The position numbers and the translations under genes are program-made. From assembly GCA_049999765.1 (NCBI GenBank), contig JBNGIQ010009481.1:249350-313349 (forward strand): a stretch of 64,000 nt of DNA, read 5' to 3'. This document shows, piece after piece, positions 34,725 through 44,340 of the stretch. Every line of letters starts with the position of its first letter. The stretch's first letter is position 1. The stretch is from Phaeoceros laevis (Eukaryota; Anthocerotophyta; Anthocerotopsida; Notothyladales). The notes below the pieces were generated by a model that had not been told where the DNA came from, did no database searches, and was given only the letters and a program-made list of their open reading frames with translations.

Positions 34725-34997
34725 TGCTATAAATGCCTCAATCACTGCCTCAAGTGATTGATCGCTTATCAAGATGTTGATCGCCTGTGACACTTGTGCG
34801 AAGCTCCAAGTTCCCTTGGAAGAAGCTTTAAATAAGGAACCAGGGAAGTCGGTGTCAGCCGCTGGATCATGAGAGCTCTGTGACTGGCGCACGCATGGCA
34901 ACCAACCAATATAAGAAGTAAGAAGGTCCTACACTTGGGTAAGGTTCCCATGACAGCGCTCACGACTCCGGTCGGTCAACACTGGCTGGCGCCTCGT

Positions 34998-35225
34998 ACC
35001 GGCGCTCGCCGGTGATCGGGGAAGGCTCTCCACGCCGGCTCGCAGAGGTGCAATATGGATTCCCACATGTTACATAAGGCGTATGGATCAGCGACAGCTC
35101 GCGCATCAATAATATAGTCGTCTGCCTGGGAGCAGTCGTGGTTGGAGGCTCGAGGCTCAAACACTGACATCATCCGTTCGACTTGCCTCTTACGTGGACG
35201 AAAAACGCGGTAACGCCACGTCCAT
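34998..35225. repeat. Direct repeat, copy A (about 228 bp)
   Basis: This block recurs at 35924-36145. It begins with the perfect inverted repeat accggcg-ct-cgccggt, runs through gtgcaatatggatt, gtatggatcagcgacagctc, gggagcagtcgtggttggag and caaacactgacatcatccg, and ends with tggacgaaaaacgcgg and aacgccacgtccat. Copies differ by scattered substitutions and small indels. Both are followed shortly by a GCAGT microsatellite. Confidence 0.9.
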
Positions 35226-35312
35226 GGTCGATGCCACTCGATGGATGCCTTTGGATGGATGCGCATTGTGGGACTACAGGTATAGCTAGTGTAGTAGTAA
35301 CCTAACCTACTA

Positions 35313-35353
35313 CTGGCAGTGCAGTGCAGTGCAGTGCCGTGCCGTGCCGTGCC
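35313..35353. repeat. GCAGT/GCCGT pentanucleotide microsatellite
   Basis: Three to four gcagt units are followed by three gccgt units. A shorter version of the same array follows copy B at 36150-36178, which indicates that the microsatellite belongs to the duplicated unit. Confidence 0.85.
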
Positions 35354-35654
35354 CCAGACCTTAGGTTATGCGCCCCTTGCGCCGCGCCATTCGGGGTTTC
35401 ATGCGCCTCCATGCTCCATGAGGGTGAGGCACTGGCATGCGCCACCAACAAGCGCCGCGACCCTTAGAAAACCCAAAGGAGACCACAAGAGGTGGAAACA
35501 AAAAAGCTCCCCATCCGAGTATTGATTTGGGCCTGGGGCGATTGACCTGGATGCTCTCATCTCCCATGCGCTATCCAGCCAACCAGCCAACCTTCCATGC
35601 CAGTGTTTTCTTTTCGTTTTTTTTGGTACTTGAACAATTTCCCCATGGCTCGCG

Positions 35655-35795
35655 GCACGGGCCATGGGCATACGGGCATGCGGTGCATGGGCCATGCGGC
35701 CATGGGCCTGCCCACAACGCCCCGCATGTGGGCATGCGGGCATGGGGGTGCATGGGCCATGGGCCTTCCCACAACGCCCCGCATGTGGGCAAGAG
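35655..35795. repeat. Imperfect tandem repeat rich in CATGGGC
   Basis: A unit of roughly 60 bases containing catgggcc, then cccacaacgccccgcatgtg and ggc, occurs twice in tandem with smaller catgggc/gcatgcgg sub-repeats. It lies between the two copies of the duplicated block. Confidence 0.8.
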
Positions 35796-35923
35796 ACGTG
35801 CCAGAAGGAGTCGGACCCACCATCCCGTATACTCCTGGCACTTTAGGAGACGGGGGTACACATGTTGTAGTCTAGTATGCTGGCTAGTGGGACCCAACCG
35901 TGGCCAGGGCGCTGACACACAGC

Positions 35924-36145
35924 TACCGGCGCTCGCCGGTGATCGGTTCTCCACGCCGGCTCCGTGGAGGTGCAATATGGATTACAACGTGTTACACAAG
36001 GTGTATGGATCAGCGACAGCTCGCGGACCAATGTATAGTCATCTACTGGGAGCAGTCGTGGTTGGAGGCTCTAGGCTCAAACACTGACATCATCCGTGAG
36101 ACTTGCTTTACGTGGACGAAAAACGCGGGAACGCCACGTCCATAC
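35924..36145. repeat. Direct repeat, copy B (about 222 bp)
   Basis: Second copy of the block at 34998-35225, in the same orientation and 926 bases to the right. It keeps the accggcg-ct-cgccggt inverted repeat at its left end and the tggacgaaaaacgcggg / aacgccacgtccat right end. Confidence 0.9.
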
Positions 36146-36776
36146 TATTGGCAGTGCAGTGCAGTGCAGTGCCGTGCCCCCAGGTTTCGCCCTTTTCCTT
36201 TTCCGCAATTTCTTTGTTTTTTCAAACCAATTGTACCGAGGGCATGGCAGTGGCATTGGGTGTTGAAAACTGTTGCAACTGGAGCAGCTGGCGGTTGTCT
36301 TGGTACCAATAGATCAGTACAGTACGTGGACTTACTGCTCATCAATGTGGCCCTGGAGTTACCTTTTGTGATGACTTCTGTAGACTGTAGGCGTCGCCAG
36401 GTCCTGTTGAAACATGTCGTCGCCGGGTCACGTCGGGTCCTGTTGAAACATGTCAACGATACTCGGAATGTCCTGAAGGAAATTCCTACAATTAAGTTAA
36501 ACCGGACACGGACTACAATAGAATTGGGTGAATGTTTTGCCTTGAGTGGCGCAAGCCGATCACCGGCGCCATAGAGACCCAACCGGTTGACTGTCCCTCA
36601 CCATGTCCATTATGATATTTGTTGTGAACACCGCCGGTGGTTCATTGCTTTGGAAGAAAGTTGTAAGGGAGGGAGGCCAAGGAAGACATGTGGGTTTTTT
36701 AGAGATTGGTGGAAGGTAGCTCAAGTCCCTCCAGGGCTTAAATCCCTCAAGTTGTGAAAACGGCAGGACTCCGAGC

Positions 36777-39392
36777 ATGGAATTCGAGAGGTGGGCAACT
36801 CAGGGGATACTCAAGCCGGAAGGGAAGCTTAAGTTCTGGGCGACGCCGACGCCCGAGCAGTTGCTGCCGTTGCACATCTGGGACCAACTGACGGCGCCCC
36901 ATGATCATGCTACGGCTCCGGACCATCCCGTTTGGTCGGCCTTGAAAGACATCAACACCGTTGCGCATGCTGCTCCAGGACCTTTTGCAGACGGAAATCA
37001 GCCGCTGCCTATGGCGCCCAGCGTGTTGGGCGGCGCTACGGCTAGCGAGGCCGCCAAGTTCGCCTGGATCAGGTCGCAGATCCCCGGGCGAGCTATGGAA
37101 TTTGTCACGCCGTTAGGGACAAAGCGGCTGCTCACCTACGCGGACCACACCGCGTCGAGCCAGCCTCTGATGCACGTCGAGAACATCATTGCCCAGCAGG
37201 TCCTCCCTCTCTACGGTACGTAGGCCGTCCACTTCCATCACGAATTCGAATTCATGCCGGCTGCTGTGACAAGCCCTTAGGCTATAGGTTCCAACAAATC
37301 TGTCCTCCTTTTGAGCTGCTGAGCCTTAAATTGCTGCTACCGGTGGCCTGCCTGCAGGAAACACCCACACGGAGGACAGTGAAGTTGGCAAGTCCACTAC
37401 CCAGGCCGTGGAGCAAGCAGGAGAGTTCCTGAAGCGCTGCCTGGGGGGAACGCAGGACGAAGCTCTCTTTCTGTGCGGCAGCGGCACCACGGCTGCCCTC
37501 AAGAAGCTGCAGGAATGCATCGGTGTCACCGTCCCACACTTCCTCAGGTCGCGGGTTCGCAGGCTGCTCAACCTGGAGGAGAGATGGGTCGTCCTCCTGG
37601 GACCCTACGAGCACCACTCTAATCTTCTCTCATGGCGGGAGAGCCTGGCTGAGGTACTACCTGTGGCCTGCAATGCCGAGTCGGACCGCCTGCAGCTGGA
37701 GCAAGTCATGAATAGTCAATGCATCCACCACACGTCAGGTCATGATGGATTCTTCCTTTGCACTGCCAGGTGGTGGAGATCCCCATGGACGAGGACGGGT
37801 GCGGCCTGGACATGGCGAAGCTCAAGGCAGTTCTGGAGAACCCAAAGTACGCTGAGCGCCCCAAGCTGGGCTGCTTCTCCGCGGCCAGCAATGTGACAGG
37901 ACTGATTACGGACACTCGAGCCATATCCCGCCTCCTACACGACCATGGCGCCTTTGCCTGCTTCGACTTCGCTGCCAGGTCTGTTCTTGAAAATGTTGCT
38001 CAAAAGCGGTTCCGACCAAAAAGACCAGCTGTAACAATTCTGTCTTGCCTTTTTTGTGATTCTCTGTCTTGCCTTTTTGTGATTCCTTTCTCTCCTGCAG
38101 TGGTCCGCATGTGAGGATCGACATGCGCGCTGGAACGATCGACGGGTACGATGCCGTGGTTCTGAGCCCCCACAAGTTTCTAGGCGGTCCGGGCTCCTGC
38201 GGCATCCTGCTCATGAGCAAGGACCTCTACCTGCTCAAGGACAGCCCTCCCTCCACCTGCGGAGGGGGCACCGTCGACTATGTCAATGGCTTCAGGAGCG
38301 AGGTATGACATTGCAGTTCAGGATCCATGGAGCTCTGTGTCGTCCTGGACAGTGCTTTGCTCGGTCTGTTCATCCCTGGAGACCGGTCGTAACTCACTCT
38401 CCCTCTGCCGCGACCTGTAACAGGAAACCCTCTACATCGACGATATAGAGCACAGAGAGGACGCCGGGACTCCTGCCATCCTCCAGAAACTGCGAGCTGC
38501 TCTGGCCTTCTGGGTCAAGGAGCTGGTGGGCCACGATCTGATAGAGAGCCGGGAACACTACTTCATCACCACCGCCATGAAGCGGCTGCAGGACAACCCC
38601 TGCATCCGAATCCTGGGCAACACGCAAGCCAAGCGCTGCGCCATCCTCTCCTTCGTGGTCTACTCCAAGGAGCTGCAGGAGCGTGGCGATGGCGAGCAGC
38701 AGAAACTGGCGATTGTCGTGGGCCATAACCGGAGGGCCACCTGGAAGCCCCGCCACTCCGACTGGCACAGACACGAGCCCAGAACCATCCGGAAGGGGAA
38801 GGTCCTCAACTCCCGATTCGTCGTCAAGCTGCTAAACGACCTGTTTGGGATCCAGGCCCGAGCCGGGTGCGCCTGTGCCGGCCCCTACGGCCATTACCTG
38901 CTGGGTGTGGACCACGAGCGCTCCTTGGCGCTGAGGAAAGCTATCAAGCAGGGCTTCAGCGTGGTGAAGCCCGGGTTCGCCCGCCTCAGCTTCTGCTACT
39001 ACATGTCCAACGAAGAGTTCGAATTCATCCTGTCCGCCGTCGAGTTTGTGGCTGAACACGGCCAGCGGTTCCTGCCCTTGTATGAAATCAACTGGAAAAC
39101 TGGAGAGTGGACCTGCAAACCCAAAGTAGGGCTTTGGGTCATGGCTGAGCCCTACAAGTCACCCCGCCCGCTTCTAGAGACTGGCCCCGTGAAGTCACCT
39201 CATTACGAATCCACCTTCAGCTCCGGTGATGCAACCCATCTGGCCATGGAGCTGAGCAACTTGTCGGTTGCAAACAACTACCGCACCTACCTAGATGCAG
39301 CACAAGTGATGGCAAGCTTTCTGGAAGAGTTTCCTCCCGAGGGAAGGATACCTACCTACATTGACGCCGCGCTCATAGACTTCAGAGTCTAG
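36777..39392 (+). CDS. Class V (NifS/cysteine desulfurase-like) PLP-dependent aminotransferase
   Basis: Five exons (36777-37215, 37358-37704, 37770-37978, 38101-38302, 38424-39392) encode 721 residues. After an N-terminal region of about 110 residues with no known motif comes a class V aminotransferase fold: TYADHTASSQPLMHVE, LFLCGSGTTAALKKL, GPYEHHSNLLSWRE, ASNVTGLITDTRAISRLLH and CFDFAASGPHV. The PLP lysine is Lys357 in VLSPHKFLGGPGSCG. Near the C-terminal part RAGCACAGPYGHYLLGVDH (Cys548 and Cys550) sits where NifS/SufS enzymes carry their persulfide cysteine (RAGxxCAxP). The protein is longer than IscS or SufS (about 410), with extra sequence at both ends. It could mobilise sulfur from cysteine or act on another amino acid or amine; I cannot tell which. 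No clear transit peptide. Confidence 0.88.
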
Positions 39393-39489
39393 CTGAAGTT
39401 TTAGGTTGAAGCAATCTGTACAGAGTTTTGGTTTATTGAGCTGTGCGCATCTCCTTCACACAGGGTTAATTCGGTAAATCTCGTTGGTG

Positions 39490-42400
39490 TCAGCCTTCAT
39501 GCCTGCTAGTGTCACTTCGCATATGTATAATATGGCTTTCCTCTATCAGAGTCAAGCTTACCTGATCAAGGAGGTGATGGAGGCTTGAGTGCCTGCAGTC
39601 TCCAGCCCCAAATGTGTGCATCGTTTGTTCTTCCTCAATCCAGGTCCGGCCAGGCACTTGTAACACACCAGCCTTTTTTCTCAGAGCCATCACCTCATTC
39701 GCACGGTCCACAAGGCCAGCATCGTCCAAGATGTTTGACATCAATACGTATGCAGCAGATTGCTTTGGCTTTAGTTGCATTGCATGATGAAACGCCCGTT
39801 CTCCCAGCACAACCTTGCCGTGCTTCTGACAGGAACCCAGCACAGACAACCATATAGCTAGATCAGGGTGCACTGGCATGGTAGACAAGAGTTCCTCAAG
39901 CCTTGTGAACCACCCTGCACGCCCAAATAGGTCTACCAAAGCTGCATAATGCTCAATCCCTGGAGTTATGCCATGATCTCTACTCATGGATTGGAAGTAC
40001 TCCACACCTTCGTTCACTAAACCAGCATGACTGCACGAGGAAAGAACATAAACAAATGTGACTGCATCGGGCTTCACACCTGCGAGAAGCATGTTGTTGT
40101 AACAACCCAGACTCCCCACACAGTAACCTCCGCGGGCGTAAGCAGCTATCAAGGCAGTCCAAGATAATAGATTAGGCTGGGGCAGTGCATCGAAAACTGT
40201 CTGAGCATCCACCATGCTGGAGCACCTCCCATATGCTAGTATGAGCGTGTTTGCCAACAGAGGACTCAAATGGTTCCTAGTGGAGATATGAGTGTGATGA
40301 ATCTGCCTTATAAGGCCCAAGCTGCCTGCCTTGCCACATGCGTGCAGAATGCACACCAGTCTGCTCTCATCTGAGCTCGGGCTTTCCTGTTGCCCAAGCC
40401 TGTACAACTGCAAAGCCTTGTCCGCCTGCCCCTGTTGGACATATGCTGAGAGCATTGCATTCCAAGATACTACATTTCGCTGCGGCAACATATCAAACAC
40501 AGTCCTTGCATCTGCAGTGTTCCCACACTTGCCATATACCCTTACCAGGGTGCTAGCAACAAAGACATCCCGATCACATCCCTTCTTTTCAGCAGCAGCA
40601 CGTATTGCCTCAACCTTCTCCAAAGAATCTGCTTTGATGGATTGCCCATGCACGACTGTCTCGTCTTCACTGTCCGCAATCATCCCATACGCCTGCAGCA
40701 CGCTCACAAACGTACGATTGTTTGGACTCACTCCTTCGCCTTGCATCTGGGCATAAAGCTGCAAAACGTCTGGAGCTTCAGCCTGTCCTACAAAAACTGC
40801 AAGCAGTGCATTCCATGAAACCACATTCCGCTGGGACAACCCATCAAACACACTCTGTGCATCTGCGATGCTCCCACACTTTCCATACAGGCTGATCAGG
40901 GTGTTCACAACAAAGTTGTCTGAATCATACCCCCTCCTCCTCACATCGGCCTGCACAGCCTTCACTTTCTCAACAGACGCTGCTTTGATGGATCGGCCGT
41001 CCAACAGAACATCCACCTCCTTCTCTGCAAGCATGGCACAAGCTTGAAGAGCACTCACACAGGTCCAAACATCTGGGCTCACGCTTTCCTGTTGCATCTG
41101 TTCGTAAAAGTGCCATGCTTTTTCTGCTTGTCCCTGCTCAACATAGACCATTAGCATCCCAGTCCATGTCGCAACATTCCTCTCAGAAATTCCAAACACA
41201 AATTCGGCATCCATAAGGCTCCCACACTTGCCATACATGCTCACCAGGGCGTTACAAACAAAGACATCTGTATCGTAGTCTCTCCTCTGAGCATCAGTGT
41301 GTATTGCCTTTCCCTTTTCGAGGGACCTAACTTTGAAAGGTTTCTCTTCTACATCAACGCTTTCTTCCTTCTCGGCAAGCAAGCTACATGCTTGGAGCAC
41401 GCTGACAAGGGTATAATCATTTGGACTCACACCTTCCTCCTCCATTTCTTCAAACAGCTGCAAAGTAAGATCTGCCTGGCCCTGTTCCACACATGCTGCG
41501 AGCATTGCAGTCCAGGCCACAACGTTTCGACCGGACAACATATCAAATGCACGCTGTGCATCCACAAGGCTCCTACACTTCCCATACATCGTAATGAGGG
41601 CGTTTCTAACAAGGGCATCTGACTCGCAGCTCATCTTCCGAGCATGGGCATGCAATGCCTTTCCCTTCTGAAGGGAGACTACTTTACAACACTGATCATC
41701 CTCTGCTTCCTCCTCTGCGAGCATGGCACATGCTTGCAGAGCACTCACAAAAGTCCACTTGTCTGGGTTCTGACCAGTCTCCTGCATTTGCTCATATATC
41801 TGCCATGCCTTCTTTCCTTGGCCGTGATCAACATGTGCCCAAAGAATTGTGTTCCACGACACTACATCACGTCGATGCATGGCTTCAAACATACCCTGCG
41901 CATCTACTATGCTGCCGCACCTACTGTACATACTAATGAGCGTGTTGCCAACAAATACATCTGAATCAAATCCCCTCCGCTGAGCATCAGCATGTATAGC
42001 CTTACCTCTTCTCAAGAAGCCTACTTTCATGGATTCCCCACACTCAACCATGTTGTTTTCCTTCTCTGCAAGCATGCCACATGCTTGAAGCACAATCACA
42101 AAGGTTCGAGCATCTGGACTTATACCTCGCTCCAACATAAGTTCAAACAGCTGCAATGCCTTCTCCTCGTGGCCCTGGTGAACATATGCCGCCAGCATAC
42201 AAGTACACGCCACCATATTCTGCTGGGGCAACCCAACAAAGACTCTTTGTGCATCAACAATGCTCCTGCACTTGCCATACATAGTAACCAGGGCGCTACC
42301 AACAAAGACATCTGAATCGAAGCCGCTCCTGCAGATATCTGCATGTAGCGCTTTCCCCCTTTCCAGATATTTGCTTTTGCTGGATAGTCCTTCCACTCTA

Positions 42401-43350
42401 ACATCCTCTTCACTATCTGCAAGCATGCCACAGGCTTGAAGTACACTCAGATAAGTCACTTTGCTCGGGTTCACACCTTCGTCCCGCATCTTGTCAAACA
42501 GCTCTAGGGCCTTTCCTGCTTGTCGCTGCTCAACATATGCCGCCAGCATCGCATTCCATGCCACAACATCACGCTGAGAGATCCCATCGAACACATATTT
42601 TGCATCAGCAATGCTCCCGCACTTCCCGTACATGTCAACTAGTCCAGTCCCCACGAATAAATCAGCTTCGCATTTGTATATCGAAGCTTCAGCGTGAATC
42701 CTCTTGCCTTCCTCTAGATCACCTACGCTCCCACAGGCCTTTAGTAGGCTGACGAAGGTATAAGCGTTTGGCTGCACACCTTCCTCCTGCATGTGTTTGT
42801 AGATTCCCAGAGCCTCCTGACCTTGCCCAGTACTGGCGTACCCAGAAATCAGGGCTGTCCAGCAAAAAACACTTCGGTGCGGCAACCTGTGAAACAATTT
42901 GCCGGCATCTTCAATGGCACCGCACTTCACAAACGTGCTCACCAAGTCCTCACCGAGAACCTTGGAGGACTCCAATCCATGCCTGGACAGATGAGCATGC
43001 ACTTGCTTGGTTTGAAGAATCGACTTCTTTTTAGCACATGCTTTAAGAAGAGACCTATACATATTCACCGAAGGAGTAATACCCTGTTGATCCATGAGCA
43101 GAAGGGCATCCAGCGCTCTGTCTACGTGTCCCTGCTCCGACAGCCTTTGAGACTCATAACGTAGGCTTCCGAAGCAGGGAGGCAGAGTCCCTTGCGCTCC
43201 CCCGAGGCCGTACAACAGCTGGGGATCCAAGGTGGCTACCCGACAACAAGGCTTCAAGGGATCGCTCCCCTCTTGCTGAAGGTCTTGGTGACTATGGGCA
43301 AGCAGTGTGGAGTGTGCAAGAGCGCCGAGTCCAAATACAAGTGCCCCCAT
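39490..43350 (-). CDS. Large PLS-class pentatricopeptide repeat protein with E/E+-like C-terminus, no DYW domain
   Basis: One uninterrupted exon of 1286 residues. After an N-terminal region of about 60 residues, about thirty PPR motifs follow in P-L-S order (for example VVAWNAMLAAYVEQRQAGKA; VFVGNTLISMYSRCGSIVDA). The end has E and partial E+ motifs (GIEHYAALVDLFGRAGWFTR, QVPGRTWIEEEQTMHTF) and then stops without a DYW cytidine deaminase domain. PLS proteins of this kind bind organellar RNA and specify C-to-U editing sites, with the deaminase supplied in trans when DYW is absent; the target is unknown. Six of the L motifs carry an extra loop of about 20 residues (see findings). The ATG at 43350 lies inside the antisense first exon of the neighbouring ZNHIT3-like gene; the next in-frame ATG is about 75 codons later, close to where repeats begin. 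Confidence 0.93.
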   Translation of the reverse strand: MGALVFGLGALAHSTLLAHSHQDLQQEGSDPLKPCCRVATLDPQLLYGLGGAQGTLPPCFGSLRYESQRLSEQGHVDRALDALLLMDQQGITPSVNMYRSLLKACAKKKSILQTKQVHAHLSRHGLESSKVLGEDLVSTFVKCGAIEDAGKLFHRLPHRSVFCWTALISGYASTGQGQEALGIYKHMQEEGVQPNAYTFVSLLKACGSVGDLEEGKRIHAEASIYKCEADLFVGTGLVDMYGKCGSIADAKYVFDGISQRDVVAWNAMLAAYVEQRQAGKALELFDKMRDEGVNPSKVTYLSVLQACGMLADSEEDVRVEGLSSKSKYLERGKALHADICRSGFDSDVFVGSALVTMYGKCRSIVDAQRVFVGLPQQNMVACTCMLAAYVHQGHEEKALQLFELMLERGISPDARTFVIVLQACGMLAEKENNMVECGESMKVGFLRRGKAIHADAQRRGFDSDVFVGNTLISMYSRCGSIVDAQGMFEAMHRRDVVSWNTILWAHVDHGQGKKAWQIYEQMQETGQNPDKWTFVSALQACAMLAEEEAEDDQCCKVVSLQKGKALHAHARKMSCESDALVRNALITMYGKCRSLVDAQRAFDMLSGRNVVAWTAMLAACVEQGQADLTLQLFEEMEEEGVSPNDYTLVSVLQACSLLAEKEESVDVEEKPFKVRSLEKGKAIHTDAQRRDYDTDVFVCNALVSMYGKCGSLMDAEFVFGISERNVATWTGMLMVYVEQGQAEKAWHFYEQMQQESVSPDVWTCVSALQACAMLAEKEVDVLLDGRSIKAASVEKVKAVQADVRRRGYDSDNFVVNTLISLYGKCGSIADAQSVFDGLSQRNVVSWNALLAVFVGQAEAPDVLQLYAQMQGEGVSPNNRTFVSVLQAYGMIADSEDETVVHGQSIKADSLEKVEAIRAAAEKKGCDRDVFVASTLVRVYGKCGNTADARTVFDMLPQRNVVSWNAMLSAYVQQGQADKALQLYRLGQQESPSSDESRLVCILHACGKAGSLGLIRQIHHTHISTRNHLSPLLANTLILAYGRCSSMVDAQTVFDALPQPNLLSWTALIAAYARGGYCVGSLGCYNNMLLAGVKPDAVTFVYVLSSCSHAGLVNEGVEYFQSMSRDHGITPGIEHYAALVDLFGRAGWFTRLEELLSTMPVHPDLAIWLSVLGSCQKHGKVVLGERAFHHAMQLKPKQSAAYVLMSNILDDAGLVDRANEVMALRKKAGVLQVPGRTWIEEEQTMHTFGAGDCRHSSLHHLLDQVSLTLIEESHIIHMRSDTSRHEG

Positions 43351-44242
43351 TGCTTCACGCCCTAGTAGGTATCTCCCGCCTCCTGTGTATGAAATGCTAC
43401 TGTGCTCAGCTCCCCCTCACATTCCTGGGAACTTGCAGCTGCTCCATCGCGTGTTATCACAAGCACAAAGGTCAGTTAGACCTTCAATTCACCATGGTCA
43501 CCCTGCAGCGACTTGGCTGTCAAACGAAGATTGCAACACCAGTCCGTCTCTGACTTCTCTCTTGCTCTTTCCTTTCACAAAGAGGTGCCATGCTTGAAGC
43601 CTGAGCCAGAACCTGAGCCAGTTCCAGAAGAAGATACTGGTGAGGCATCTTGTTTTGGCGTGCAGCTTTTTTCCCATTTTGGAGCTCATCACTACAATTG
43701 CGTCGTTATCAATTGCTCTGCAGAGCTGAAGCAGCCACCCCGCAGCTTTGAAGCAGAGGAAGACGATTCGAAATTTAGGTTACGTAGGTGGCAGCTGGAG
43801 GCGGTTGGTAGGTCCTGCATACCTGTGCACACTTTCTTTGCCATCGCTTGTGTTTGCATGTAGCTAATCTCCGTTTGCATCCCGGCAGCTGCATCAGATG
43901 ACATTCGGCAGATGCTGACGAACCAAGATCTCCAGAAGCTGGTTCAACGGATAGACTCATCCATGCATCCCGAGCAGGTGACTTTAGCAAATTCCAAGCC
44001 TGCTCTTATCCCTTCCGCTGCCACTAAACCTGTTTGCAAATTGTGGCAGGACTTGGACAAGGCAATGGAAGGGCTGGCCTTCCGTGAATTCTGTGATAAG
44101 GTATGTTTTGGCAGGAATTCGAAGTTTCAACCTTTCCATATGTTACAGAGTCGATCCGCGGGCCGTGCTCACAAAATGTGTTCGGCTGCAGATCCTAAAC
44201 GTCCTCGGTCCGGAAGAACACTCCCATGTCACTCAATCGTGA
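43294..44242 (+). CDS. ZNHIT3: ZNHIT3-like HIT zinc-finger protein
   Basis: Seven small exons (43294-43364, 43439-43470, 43583-43639, 43724-43807, 43889-43977, 44050-44100, 44192-44242) give 144 residues, close to the human protein. Exons 1-2 form a complete HIT zinc finger: Cys5, Cys8, Cys17 and Cys20 (KYKCPHC), then Cys25, Cys29 and His31/His33 in PYCSIACYHKHK. The C-terminal part (DDIRQMLTNQDLQKLVQRID, then DLDKAMEGLAFREFCDK) is the helical domain that contacts NUFIP/Rsa1. By family, the protein stabilises that partner during box C/D snoRNP assembly in the nucleus. The intron at 43640-43723 is optional on sequence grounds, because its 84 bases are also open. The first exon overlaps the start of the PPR gene on the other strand by 57 bases. 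The stop is 98 bases from the convergent kinase stop. Confidence 0.9.
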
Positions 44243-44306
44243 TTAGTGTACCCTTTGTGTGGCTATTGCCATGTGATCAAGCTCAATTCGGGCTAGAAGA
44301 CAATTT

Positions 44307-44312
44307 AATAAA
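44307..44312 (+). terminator. Candidate polyadenylation signal AATAAA for ZNHIT3-like gene
   Basis: AATAAA lies 65 bases after the stop codon at 44240-44242, in the 98-base gap between this gene and the convergent receptor kinase. Spacing fits a near-upstream element; plant signals are loose, so this is tentative. Confidence 0.4.
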
Positions 44313-44340
44313 TGACGTCCGTGGAATATGAATTCATGTG

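Larger units (their letters stand above)
34725..36776. other. Repeat-rich divergent intergenic region
   Basis: About 2 kb lies between the divergent ABCG and class V aminotransferase genes, and both promoters must be here. It contains a duplicated block (34998-35225 and 35924-36145), GCAGT-type microsatellites, and a CATGGGC-rich tandem region around 35650-35795, each listed separately. No transposase or other protein was recognised; open frames in the duplicated blocks are shadows of the repeat. Confidence 0.6.

Noticed and set aside
35571-36087. Long plus- and minus-strand frames in the 35.4-36.1 kb repeat region
   Set aside because: They run across tandem and duplicated repeats, lack any domain and are open on both strands, as expected for GC-rich repeat sequence.
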